A DNA stretch of 14,949 nucleotides from Cryomorphaceae bacterium (GTDB lineage: Bacteria > Bacteroidota > Bacteroidia > Flavobacteriales > BACL11): the NCBI GenBank assembly GCA_949511925.1, contig CATEYX010000056.1, forward strand, positions 1 to 14,949, in the 5' to 3' direction. A program made the translations under genes and the position numbers. Below, one piece after another: positions 1 to 6,751 of this stretch (positions are counted from its first letter, which is position 1; each line of letters starts with the position of its first letter). Below the pieces are notes generated by a model. That model ran no database searches. It saw only the letters and a list, made by a program, of their open reading frames with translations, and had not been told where the DNA came from.

Positions 1-30
1 AAAAACTCTAAATTAACTAGATTGAAATAA

Positions 31-1335
31 TTATTTTTGCCTGAAATAAATTTGAATAGGAACTCCTGAAAAATCAAAATTTTGGCGTAATTGATTTTCA
101 ATATAACGTCTGTAAGGATCCTTAATATATTGTGGCAAGTTTGCAAAAAACACAAAAGTTGGCGTTGCTGTTGGCAATTGCATACAATATTTAATTCTGA
201 TATACTTTCCTTTAGTTGCCGGCGGTGGATGTTGTTCAATTAAAGGCAACATCACCTCATTTAACACTGAAGTAGCTATTTTCTGTGATCTATTTTTATG
301 TACTTGTATAGCAGCTTCTAATCCTTTTAACAACCTTTGCTTATGTAAAGCGGAAACAAATACAACAGGCACATCAGTAAAAGGAGAGATTTTTGCTTTA
401 ATCTGCTCTTCAGCCTTTTTAGCAGTTTCAGTTGATTTATCTTGCAAATCCCATTTATTTACTAAAATAACAATTCCTTTTTTGTTTCTATCCGCAATAT
501 GAAAAATTCTTTGATCTTGCGATTCAAAACCTCTAGAAGCATCAATTACATGAATACAAACATCACAATGCTCAATTGCACGCACTGAACGCATTACAGA
601 ATAAAACTCTAAATTTTCATGTACATTTTTTTTCTTTCTAAGCCCAGCAGTATCTACCAGAGTAAAATCAAAACCAAATTTATTGAATTTTGTATTTAAA
701 GAATCACGAGTAGTACCTGCAATATCAGTAACTATATTTTGTTCCTTACCAATGAGTGCATTAATAAAAGATGATTTTCCAACATTTGGTCTGCCAATAA
801 CTGCAAACTTAGGAGTATCATCTTCATCTGGCTCAACATCATCATCAAAATGTTTTAATAACTCATCAAGCAACTCTCCTGTACCACTTCCACTAATTGA
901 AGAAAAAGGAACATACTCTCCAATTCCTAAATTATAAAACTCAACAGAATCTTCTAATAAACGCTTATTATCTACTTTATTAACTCCAAGAACTATCTTC
1001 TTATTCGATTTCCTAAGCAGTTTAACTACCGCCTGATCCAAATCAGTAATTCCTGCTTTTGCATCAACTAAAAACAAAATTACATTAGCTTCATCAATTG
1101 CTAATTCTACTTGTTTTCTAATTTCAGATTCAAAGATATCATCACTTCCATGAACATAACCTCCAGTGTCAATTACTGAAAACTCACGACCATTCCAATC
1201 AGCTTTACCGTAATGTCTATCACGCGTTACTCCACTTACCTCATCTGTTATGGCCTGTCTACTTTCAGTAAAACGATTAAAAATGGTGGATTTCCCAACA
1301 TTTGGCCTTCCAACTATAGCTACAATATTACTCAT
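31..1335 (-). CDS. der: Ribosome biogenesis GTPase Der (EngA), tandem G domains
   Basis: A 434-residue double-GTPase needed for late assembly of the 50S ribosomal subunit in the cytoplasm. The first G domain has GRPNVGKS at residues 9-16, DTGG at 56-59 and NKVD at 119-122. An acidic linker follows at about 163-174. The second G domain has GRPNVGKS at 181-188, DTAG at 228-231 and NKWD at 293-296. The remainder, from about residue 350, fits the C-terminal KH-like RNA-binding domain. Length and architecture are normal for the family. The start codon shares its A with the TAA stop of era (TAATG), so the two are translationally coupled and probably cotranscribed. Pairing of era and der is common in Bacteroidota. 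Only about 30 bases lie downstream in the window, with no terminator visible there. Identification is near certain. Confidence 0.98.
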   Translation of the reverse strand: MSNIVAIVGRPNVGKSTIFNRFTESRQAITDEVSGVTRDRHYGKADWNGREFSVIDTGGYVHGSDDIFESEIRKQVELAIDEANVILFLVDAKAGITDLDQAVVKLLRKSNKKIVLGVNKVDNKRLLEDSVEFYNLGIGEYVPFSSISGSGTGELLDELLKHFDDDVEPDEDDTPKFAVIGRPNVGKSSFINALIGKEQNIVTDIAGTTRDSLNTKFNKFGFDFTLVDTAGLRKKKNVHENLEFYSVMRSVRAIEHCDVCIHVIDASRGFESQDQRIFHIADRNKKGIVILVNKWDLQDKSTETAKKAEEQIKAKISPFTDVPVVFVSALHKQRLLKGLEAAIQVHKNRSQKIATSVLNEVMLPLIEQHPPPATKGKYIRIKYCMQLPTATPTFVFFANLPQYIKDPYRRYIENQLRQNFDFSGVPIQIYFRQK

Positions 1336-2213
1336 TATTCGTATCCGAATTTTTTTAACTGCTGATTATCATTCCTCCAGTTCTTTTTTACTTTTACTGG
1401 AGTCGCTAGAAACACCTTTTTATCTAGCATTCTTTCAATATCCCTTCTTGCTTCTGTACCAATACGCTTTAACCCTAATCCTTGATGACCAATAATAATT
1501 CCTTTTTGGCTCTCACGCATTACATAAATTATAGCCCTTATTTTAATAATTTCTTCTTCTTCAAAAAACTCCTCTACTTCAATTTGTACACAATATGGAA
1601 TTTCCTTTTTGTAATGCTTTAGTATTTTCTCACGGATAATCTCTTCAATAAAGAATCGTTCTGATTTATCAGTAATTGCATCCTTTTCATAATAAGGAGG
1701 AGAAACAGGCAACATTTCAACCAACTTTTCCTTGATAACATCAAGGTTAAAATTATTTAAAGCAGAAATAGGTAGTAATTGTGCATTTGGTAACTCTGCA
1801 CTCCACTTTTCAATCTCTTGAGCTACAAAATCCTGCTCAGCCAAATCAATTTTATTCAACAACATAATAATTGGGACAGAAGTCTTTTTTAACCTTTCAA
1901 AAAGCTTTTCATCTTTCAGCCCTTTCTCACCAATTTCAATCATATAGATGAGTATATCGGCATCTTGAAAAGCAGAATGGACAAAATTCATCATGTTTTC
2001 CTGTAATTTATAGGCCGGTTTTATCACTCCAGGTGTGTCCGAAAACACAATCTGATATTCTTTTTCGTTTAAAATTCCTAAAATTCTATGACGAGTAGTT
2101 TGTGCTTTGTTGGTTATAATAGAGAGTTTATGCCCTATTAAAGCGTTCATTAACGTAGACTTGCCTACATTAGGGTTACCTATAATATTTACATATCCTG
2201 CTTTATGTTCCAT
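1335..2213 (-). CDS. era: GTPase Era, 16S rRNA-binding ribosome assembly factor
   Basis: Era binds GTP and the 3' end of 16S rRNA and acts in 30S subunit maturation. With the start chosen here it has 292 residues: G1 GNPNVGKS at 12-19, G3 DTPG at 59-62, G4 NKID at 120-123, and a C-terminal KH domain with the IIGHQGLG loop around 240-247. The frame is open upstream to another ATG at 2240, which would add nine residues (MALFSFLCK). I reject that start because it lies inside the rho-independent terminator of the upstream gene, and because Era proteins usually begin close to the G1 strand, as MEHKAGYVNIIG does. A TTTG sits five bases before the chosen ATG, as at nearby starts with -7 motifs, but its TA half is degenerate (TTTCTTTG). 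The stop overlaps the der start by one base. Confidence 0.97.
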   Translation of the reverse strand: MEHKAGYVNIIGNPNVGKSTLMNALIGHKLSIITNKAQTTRHRILGILNEKEYQIVFSDTPGVIKPAYKLQENMMNFVHSAFQDADILIYMIEIGEKGLKDEKLFERLKKTSVPIIMLLNKIDLAEQDFVAQEIEKWSAELPNAQLLPISALNNFNLDVIKEKLVEMLPVSPPYYEKDAITDKSERFFIEEIIREKILKHYKKEIPYCVQIEVEEFFEEEEIIKIRAIIYVMRESQKGIIIGHQGLGLKRIGTEARRDIERMLDKKVFLATPVKVKKNWRNDNQQLKKFGYE

Positions 2214-2227
2214 TTTGCAAAGAAACG

Positions 2228-2257
2228 AAAAAAGAGCCAAGCAAATGCTTAGCTCTT
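2228..2257 (-). terminator. Rho-independent terminator of the exported-protein gene
   Basis: Read on the minus strand this is a 12-bp stem (AAGAGCTAAGCA with TGCTTGGCTCTT, two-base loop) followed directly by a run of T. One pair is U-G on the minus strand but would be a C-A mismatch on the plus strand, which shows the direction of use. It starts about 20 bases after the stop of the gene ending at 2278 and ends just before the chosen era start, so it separates the two transcripts. Confidence 0.85.
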
Positions 2258-2277
2258 AATTATAATTTTAGTTTATT

Positions 2278-2922
2278 TTACTTAGATAAATTGAAGCCTA
2301 CCATAACTGAAATTCTAGCTCCAGTTGGATGTGTTACTGAATATGCCGGAGAAGTTTCTATCTCTCCTCCTCCTATATAATTTCCATTTCCATCATATTC
2401 TTCAACCCATTCATATTCAGCATCATGATTATAAGTTTTATTCATACTCGGCACATAAGCAATATTTACAGGCACATTTAACTTTCCAAATTTGAAGTTA
2501 TAGCCTGCACCAAATACCATAGCAATACCTCCTAATGATAAATTTGGTCCTACTGCAAATTCAATACCTTTTGCAGTACGCAAACCTACCATTGAAGATG
2601 CAGAAGGCAAAAACATGCCTTTTTCCATTCCTCCAACTAAGGCAATCCATTCTACGATACCAGTAATATCACCACCATCCGCAAAACGGCTTTCCCATTG
2701 CCATCCATATTGTGAAATTGCTGCGCCATATTTTCCAGTTGAACCTGTCCATTCCTTTCTAACATCATCAGAGAAAAACGGCACATCTCCCCTAACAAGA
2801 CTTGCTAAGGAGCCTGAAGTAATCATAGTAATACCAACTCTTGGTCCTGCTAATTTTTCAATTTGAGCATCAGCACTTAGCAAAATAATACTCAGTAAAA
2901 TTGTTGTAAAAATTCTTTTCAT
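2278..2922 (-). CDS. Secreted/outer-membrane protein of unknown function, paralogue A
   Basis: A 214-residue protein with a clear Sec signal peptide (MKRIFTTILLSIILLSADAQ, cleavage near residue 20). The frame is open further upstream (ATG at 2967), but that extension places 15 charged and polar residues before the signal peptide and overlaps the neighbouring gene, so I use 2922, which follows an A-rich leader. It is clearly paralogous to the gene at 3255-3812: both share KLAGPR after the signal peptide, YGWQWESRFADGG at 72-84, IVEWIALVGGME, FLPS, VGPNLSL, and a C-terminal GARIS-MVGFNL strand. Alternating hydrophobic strands suggest a small outer-membrane barrel or periplasmic beta protein; this is inference. 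It differs by an insertion of roughly 25-30 residues near 165-200, rich in acidic, Gly and Tyr residues. I do not recognise a named family. Confidence 0.8.
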   Translation of the reverse strand: MKRIFTTILLSIILLSADAQIEKLAGPRVGITMITSGSLASLVRGDVPFFSDDVRKEWTGSTGKYGAAISQYGWQWESRFADGGDITGIVEWIALVGGMEKGMFLPSASSMVGLRTAKGIEFAVGPNLSLGGIAMVFGAGYNFKFGKLNVPVNIAYVPSMNKTYNHDAEYEWVEEYDGNGNYIGGGEIETSPAYSVTHPTGARISVMVGFNLSK

Positions 2923-2938
2923 TTTTTTTATTTTTAAA

Positions 2939-3241
2939 TTAATATAAAAACATAAATTCAGTTCCAATAAAGATAAGTAAAGCTATTAATATTATCAATA
3001 CCCAGCCAGCTAACCAACCCCAAGCTAATGATCCTCTAAAATTTTTCTTTTTAACAAACAACAAAATCAAAGAGTAAGGCAATAACAAACAAGTAAGGAT
3101 TCCAATTATAAAGCCTAGAGTATCTAGCTTAAATTTATCAGGTTCAGTATCAGTAAGTATAGTTTGTGTTTCAACAGGAAAAGCTGCAAAAGCAATAACA
3201 CTACACAAACTAAATAAAGATAATAATCCGATTTTTTTCAT
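2939..3241 (-). CDS. Small two-helix membrane protein of unknown function
   Basis: A 100-residue protein. Residues 1-19 look like a Sec signal peptide (ending AFA-A). A short polar segment follows, with TEPDKFKLDTLG at about 32-43. Two transmembrane helices follow at about 42-63 and 72-94, separated by a basic loop (KKKNFRGS, 65-71) that should face the cytoplasm. It is encoded between two paralogous exported proteins, 13 bases after one and 16 bases before the other, so probably in the same transcript. It also has its own promoter-like TATATTTG ending four bases before the ATG. No catalytic motif is seen. The order signal peptide, acidic linker and two helices recurs in small Bacteroidota membrane proteins, but I cannot name this one. 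Confidence 0.75.
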   Translation of the reverse strand: MKKIGLLSLFSLCSVIAFAAFPVETQTILTDTEPDKFKLDTLGFIIGILTCLLLPYSLILLFVKKKNFRGSLAWGWLAGWVLIILIALLIFIGTEFMFLY

Positions 3242-3245
3242 AGTA

Positions 3246-3277
3246 CAAATATATTTATTTAGCTAAATTAAAACCAA
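3246..3277 (-). promoter_or_regulatory. Possible promoter for the small membrane protein
   Basis: On the minus strand TATATTTG (3253-3246) fits the Bacteroidota -7 consensus TAnnTTTG exactly. A TTG (3277-3275) lies 21 bases upstream, slightly longer than the usual 19. The motif ends four bases before the ATG at 3241, so transcription would start at or next to the start codon. It overlaps the end of the upstream coding sequence. Confidence 0.45.
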
Positions 3278-3812
3278 CCATAAGTGAAATTCTAGCTCCT
3301 GAATTATAAGTATAGCCTCCAAATTTATTGCTATCAATATCTTTACCTGGCATATAGACTAAGTTAACAGGCATATTTAAAGAACCTGATTTAAAATTAT
3401 GCCCTACTGCAAAAAGCATACCCACACCAGATAGAGAAAGATTTGGTCCTACACCAAACTCTAATCCGGTAGAAGTTCTTGCTCCAATGACAGAAGAAAT
3501 TGAAGGCAAAAACAATCCTTGCTCCATTCCACCAACTAGAGCTATCCACTCAACTATACCTACAACATCACCTCCACCGTCAGCAAAACGACTTTCCCAT
3601 TGCCAACCATATTGAGTTGTAAACGCAGAGCCCGTCTCTCCTAACTTTACATTTTCTTCATCAATATAGTCAAAACCCTTATGGATAAAATCAGCTGTTG
3701 AGCCTTGTGTAACAATTGTCATCCCAATTCTTGGTCCTGCTAACTTTTGAATTTGCGCACTAGCCGTCAGTAATCCTAACCCTAATGCAATTGTAAATAC
3801 TAATTTTTTCAT
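3255..3812 (-). CDS. Secreted/outer-membrane protein of unknown function, paralogue B
   Basis: A 185-residue protein with signal peptide MKKLVFTIALGLGLLTASAQ (cleavage near residue 20). The mature part starts IQKLAGPRIGMT. Conserved blocks shared with paralogue A (2278-2922) are QYGWQWESRFADGG at 67-80, GIVEWIALVGGME at 85-97, VGPNLSLSG at 121-129 and the terminal GARISLMVGFNLAK. It lacks the insertion seen before the last strand of paralogue A, so B may be closer to the ancestral form. The alternating hydrophobic strands and absence of transmembrane helices fit a small beta-barrel or periplasmic beta protein. It is probably the first gene of a three-gene unit (B, small membrane protein, A), with a -7-type promoter about 30 bases upstream and a terminator after A. 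The function is unknown. Confidence 0.8.
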   Translation of the reverse strand: MKKLVFTIALGLGLLTASAQIQKLAGPRIGMTIVTQGSTADFIHKGFDYIDEENVKLGETGSAFTTQYGWQWESRFADGGGDVVGIVEWIALVGGMEQGLFLPSISSVIGARTSTGLEFGVGPNLSLSGVGMLFAVGHNFKSGSLNMPVNLVYMPGKDIDSNKFGGYTYNSGARISLMVGFNLAK

Positions 3813-3842
3813 AATTTTTTGTTTTTTAAATTAATTCTGAGA

Positions 3843-3850
3843 CAAAATTA
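3843..3850 (-). promoter_or_regulatory. -7 promoter element for the paralogue B unit
   Basis: On the minus strand this reads TAATTTTG, an exact match to TAnnTTTG. It lies 30 bases before the ATG at 3812, leaving an A-rich leader of about 25 bases. No good TTG is found at 19-base spacing, so the upstream half of the promoter is weak or absent. Confidence 0.5.
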
Positions 3851-3866
3851 AAGTATCCAATATTAA

Positions 3867-3887
3867 ATACTATGCCAAGCATAGCAT
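3867..3887 (-). terminator. Terminator-like hairpin after the ABC-F gene
   Basis: CTATGC and GCATAG (3870-3875 and 3879-3884) form a perfect stem with a three-base loop. On the minus strand the stem extends to nine pairs through a G-U pair, a position that is mismatched on the plus strand. It lies about 25 bases after the ABC-F stop. The following tract (TTTAATATT) is only partly T-rich, so termination may be weak; a regulator-binding palindrome is the alternative. Confidence 0.5.
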
Positions 3888-3912
3888 CTAACTATTTACT
3901 AGATATAAAAAA

Positions 3913-5847
3913 TTATTTAATAGCTTCTAATTGTTCAGCAGCTTGCGCCCACTCCACTTCCAATTCTTGTAGTTTCTGTTGATTATTCTCGTATTCTGCA
4001 AAAAATCCATCTTTTTTCGACAATTCAGTGAATTTTTCAGGAATCGCTAAGTCAGCATCTATTTCTTTTTGAGATTTATCCAAAATTTCAATCTGCTTTT
4101 CCAGCTTACTAATCCGATTTTGTAACTTCTTTAGCTTTTTCTGCTGATTTTTCTGATCAGCATAAGATAACTGATCATCCTTCTTATTCTGTTTAGTTTT
4201 CTTTTGTTCCTTTTGTGAGCTTTCTAACTCTTTAAAATTTTCTAAATCCTTTTCTTCCAAAAAAGTATCAATATCCCCAACATACTCCTTAATATTCTGA
4301 TTTTTAAACTCGTATACCTTTTCCGAAAGCCCTTGTAGAAATTCTCTATCATGTGAAACAACAATTAAACTTCCATCATAATTATTCAAGGCCTTTTTCA
4401 ATAATTCCTTAGAAGTAATATCCAAGTGATTAGTTGGTTCATCCATCACTAATAAGTTATATGGCTCAAGTAATAATTTACACAAAGCAACCCTAGCACG
4501 CTCCCCTCCTGAAAGTACTTTAACTTTCTTTTTCACTTCATCATTACTAAACAAGAACGAACCTAAAATAGAACGCACTCTACCAGCTGTATCCTCAGTA
4601 GCAGCTTGCTCAATAGTTTCTAAAACAGTTAAATTCTCATCTAAAAATTCAGCTTGATTCTGAGCATAATACCCCATCTTTACTTGATGTCCCAATTGTA
4701 TCTCTCCAGTAAAATCAAGTTCCTTTACTATCATTTTTGCCAAAGTAGATTTCCCTTCACCATTCTTACCTACAAAAGCAAGCTTATCTCCTCTTACTAC
4801 TTCGAGGTTTATCTTATCTAACACATTTAAATCACCATAACTCTTAGAAGCATTCTTTACTTCCAAACTCATTTTTCCTGAATGAGGAGCGGGAGGAAAG
4901 CGGAATTGCATACGCGCAACATCCTCCTGTTCTACCTGAATAATTTCTAATTTATCTAATTTTTTTATTAAAGATTGAGCAAAAGAAGCTTTATTCTTTT
5001 TTGCTCTAAATTTATTAATCAAAATCTTTGTTTCGTCAATATATTTGTCCTGGTTCTTCTTTGCTTGAATCTGCTTTTCCACTCTATCCTCACGCAAAGT
5101 TAAGTACTTAGTATAAGAGGCTTTATAATCATTAATTTTTGAAAAAGCTACCTCAATAGTTCTATTAGTTGAAGCATCTAAAAACAACCTATCATGCGAA
5201 ACCAATACTACCGCTCCAGTATAGTTTTTCAGCCATCTTTCCAACCACATAATAGATTCAATATCCAAATGATTGGTTGGCTCATCTAACAACAACAACT
5301 CAGGTTTCATTAAAAGAATTTTAGCCAATTCAATTCGCATACGCCATCCTCCACTAAACTCTGTAGTCTGACGTTCAAAATCATATTGTGAGAACCCTAA
5401 TCCTGATAAAACTTGACTAATTTCAGCTGCAGTATCATGCCCACCTGCCATTCTGAATCGTTCCTCCAAAACATTAAACTCATTAATTATATCCAAATAA
5501 GCATCACTTTCATAATCTGTGCGCTCAGTCAATTGCTTATTCGCTTCATTCATTCGGATTTCGACATCATTAAGAAATTCAAATGAAGTTTGTGCCTCTT
5601 CCAATACAGTTCTACCATCTTCAAACTCCAAATCCTGTCTTAAAAACCCAACAACAATTCCATTTGGCACAGAAACATTGCCATTATTGGGTGTTAAATC
5701 CTTTGCCAAAACCTTTAGCAAGGTCGATTTTCCTGCTCCATTCTTACCTGTAAGCCCAATTTTATCTCCTTTATTTACCATAAAAGAGATGTTCTTAAAA
5801 ATGTCCTGACCCCCGAAATAGAGGGATAAATTATTTACTGATACCAT
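3913..5847 (-). CDS. ABC-F family ATPase (translation factor or resistance type)
   Basis: A 644-residue soluble protein with two ABC ATPase domains and no membrane segments, the layout of ABC-F proteins that act at the ribosomal E site. Domain 1 has Walker A GKNGAGKS at 34-41, signature FSGGW at 164-168 and DEPTNHLD at 188-195. A charged interdomain linker (the P-site tRNA interaction motif region) covers about 240-320. Domain 2 has GKNGEGKS at 360-367, LSGGE at 445-449 and DEPTNHLD at 469-476. A Lys/Glu/Gln-rich coiled coil from about 535 to the end resembles the C-terminal extension of Uup/YheS-type members. It appears to be monocistronic, with a hairpin downstream and a TACTTTTG motif five bases before the ATG. 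The subfamily, and whether it protects against a drug, cannot be read from the sequence. Confidence 0.96.
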   Translation of the reverse strand: MVSVNNLSLYFGGQDIFKNISFMVNKGDKIGLTGKNGAGKSTLLKVLAKDLTPNNGNVSVPNGIVVGFLRQDLEFEDGRTVLEEAQTSFEFLNDVEIRMNEANKQLTERTDYESDAYLDIINEFNVLEERFRMAGGHDTAAEISQVLSGLGFSQYDFERQTTEFSGGWRMRIELAKILLMKPELLLLDEPTNHLDIESIMWLERWLKNYTGAVVLVSHDRLFLDASTNRTIEVAFSKINDYKASYTKYLTLREDRVEKQIQAKKNQDKYIDETKILINKFRAKKNKASFAQSLIKKLDKLEIIQVEQEDVARMQFRFPPAPHSGKMSLEVKNASKSYGDLNVLDKINLEVVRGDKLAFVGKNGEGKSTLAKMIVKELDFTGEIQLGHQVKMGYYAQNQAEFLDENLTVLETIEQAATEDTAGRVRSILGSFLFSNDEVKKKVKVLSGGERARVALCKLLLEPYNLLVMDEPTNHLDITSKELLKKALNNYDGSLIVVSHDREFLQGLSEKVYEFKNQNIKEYVGDIDTFLEEKDLENFKELESSQKEQKKTKQNKKDDQLSYADQKNQQKKLKKLQNRISKLEKQIEILDKSQKEIDADLAIPEKFTELSKKDGFFAEYENNQQKLQELEVEWAQAAEQLEAIK

Positions 5848-5852
5848 GGCGG

Positions 5853-5860
5853 CAAAAGTA
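5853..5860 (-). promoter_or_regulatory. -7 promoter element abutting the ABC-F start codon
   Basis: On the minus strand TACTTTTG matches TAnnTTTG and is followed by CCGCC and the ATG at 5847. If it is used, the mRNA would begin within a few bases of the start codon. The -33 position at 19-base spacing reads TTAT instead of TTTG, so the promoter is imperfect. Confidence 0.45.
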
Positions 5861-5897
5861 AACTTTTTAAGTACCTAAAATAAATTTACAAGAATGA

Positions 5898-5927
5898 TTG
5901 CCAAATTAATTTATAGCAGTATATTTG
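5898..5927 (+). promoter_or_regulatory. Promoter of the initiator tRNA gene
   Basis: TTG at 5898-5900, a spacer of exactly 19 bases, then TATATTTG at 5920-5927: a full match to the Bacteroidota primary sigma consensus (TTG-N19-TAnnTTTG). The tRNA begins 11 bases after the -7 element, giving a 5' leader of about six bases for RNase P to remove. This is the best promoter in the window. Confidence 0.8.
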
Positions 5928-5938
5928 CAAAACTAAAT

Positions 5939-6011
<73 letters not shown>

Positions 6012-6017
6012 CTAGAG

Positions 6018-6046
6018 AAAAGAGAGCTTAATTGCTCTCTTTTTTT
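6018..6046 (+). terminator. Rho-independent terminator of the tRNA gene
   Basis: AGAGAGC (6021-6027), loop TTAATT, GCTCTCT (6034-6040), followed by six further T. Flanking A and T bases can extend the stem by about three pairs. It begins within ten bases of the tRNA 3' end. Confidence 0.88.
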
Positions 6047-6315
6047 ATGCCAAAAAACCACTTGACCCAACATTAGGCCAACAAATCGATTTTTTCCTCA
6101 CCTGAAAAATTTAAGTATTTAGTTGATATCAATCATTTTGCTTAATATTGCCTGATAAGATAAAAATATCACCAAGAAAAAATATTCTAGATATGATAGC
6201 TTTTTGAAACTAGCAAATCCTATACAAAAAGAAACCTACTCAATTAGTGGTTTTATCTATTTATCAAAAAATTAACTATCTCTTTAATCTATTATCAAAT
6301 TTAGAAGAATCATTT
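6047..6315. other. Non-coding stretch between the tRNA and the cupin pseudogene
   Basis: About 270 AT-rich bases with many stop codons in the frames inspected and no recognisable protein fragment, RNA gene or long repeat. The only structure seen is the hairpin at 6232-6253, listed separately. Confidence 0.6.
6225..6253 (-). terminator. Possible terminator after the cupin pseudogene
   Basis: AAACC-T-ACT (6232-6240) and AGT-GGTTT (6246-6253) form a stem of eight pairs with a one-base bulge and a five-base loop. On the minus strand it is followed by CTTTTTG. It lies about 63 bases beyond the cupin stop. The stem is short and AT-rich, so this is tentative. Confidence 0.4.
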
Positions 6316-6659
6316 TTAAGATCTCTTATAATCATCTGATAACCGTACAATATCATCTTCCCAAAAATATGTTCCCGTTTGAACTTCTATAAATAAAACA
6401 TCTTTTTCAGTTTCATTCCAAGCTCTATGTTGAGAACCTAACGGTATGAAAATTGATTCTCCAGGCGCTTTAAATACTTTTTGACCATCTAACATTATCG
6501 TTAAATTACCAGACACAACAACCCACTGTTCTTGTCTTTTAGGATGATACTGGTATGATAATGTTTGTTTTGGCTTTAAGTTATTTTCTTAACCTTTACT
6601 TCATTAGAATCTAACAACACTTCATATTTACCCCAAGGACGTTCTTCTATACAATTCAT
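6316..6659 (-). pseudogene. Frameshifted cupin of the ManC/mannose-6-phosphate isomerase type
   Basis: Two frames together encode one cupin domain. From ATG at 6657-6659 the frame reads MNCIEERPWGKYEVLLD... to KIT, then hits TAA at 6576-6578. Shifting back one base at about 6579-6581 restores LKPKQTLSYQYHPKRQEQW, then VVVSGNLTIMLDG, GESIFIPLGSQHRAWN, FIEVQTGTYFWEDDIVR and SDDYKRS. This is the conserved pattern of the C-terminal domain of mannose-1-phosphate guanylyltransferase/mannose-6-phosphate isomerase proteins, which also exists as a stand-alone cupin. The restored product would have 114 residues, a full single domain. The canonical RAEHW is RQEQW here. No slippery heptamer is present, so the cause is a one-base deletion or a sequencing error. 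A remnant starting at 6516 could be translated, but it lacks the first metal-site strands. Confidence 0.85.
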
Positions 6660-6751
6660 TATTCTTAAATTTAATTATCCATATAACTTTAAGGATTTGT
6701 TTAGAATTTTTTATAATTAATATGTAAAAAAATCTTTTACAAAATCAAATT

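Noticed and set aside
683..937. Plus-strand open frames at 683-937, 1250-1495, 2615-2866, 5519-5809, 10091-10285, 12083-12334 and 12591-12791
   Set aside because: Each lies antisense within a well-supported minus-strand gene, has no recognisable motif or leader, and is explained as a shadow of that gene.
2923..2967. Upstream ATG giving a 229-residue form of paralogue A
   Set aside because: It would put a polar 15-residue extension before a clear signal peptide and overlap the neighbouring gene; the paralogue starts directly at its signal peptide.
6047..6315. Possible degraded gene or small RNA between the tRNA and the cupin
   Set aside because: No continuous reading frame, motif or convincing promoter was seen; only one weak hairpin is present.
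6576..6584. Programmed -1 frameshift in the cupin
   Set aside because: The site reads ATA ACT TAA with no X-XXY-YYZ slippery heptamer and no clear stimulatory stem; a deletion or sequencing error is simpler.
6724..6740. Inverted repeat GTAAAA/TTTTAC after the regulator gene as terminator or operator
   Set aside because: Only six A/T-dominated pairs in very AT-rich sequence with no T run after it; expected by chance.
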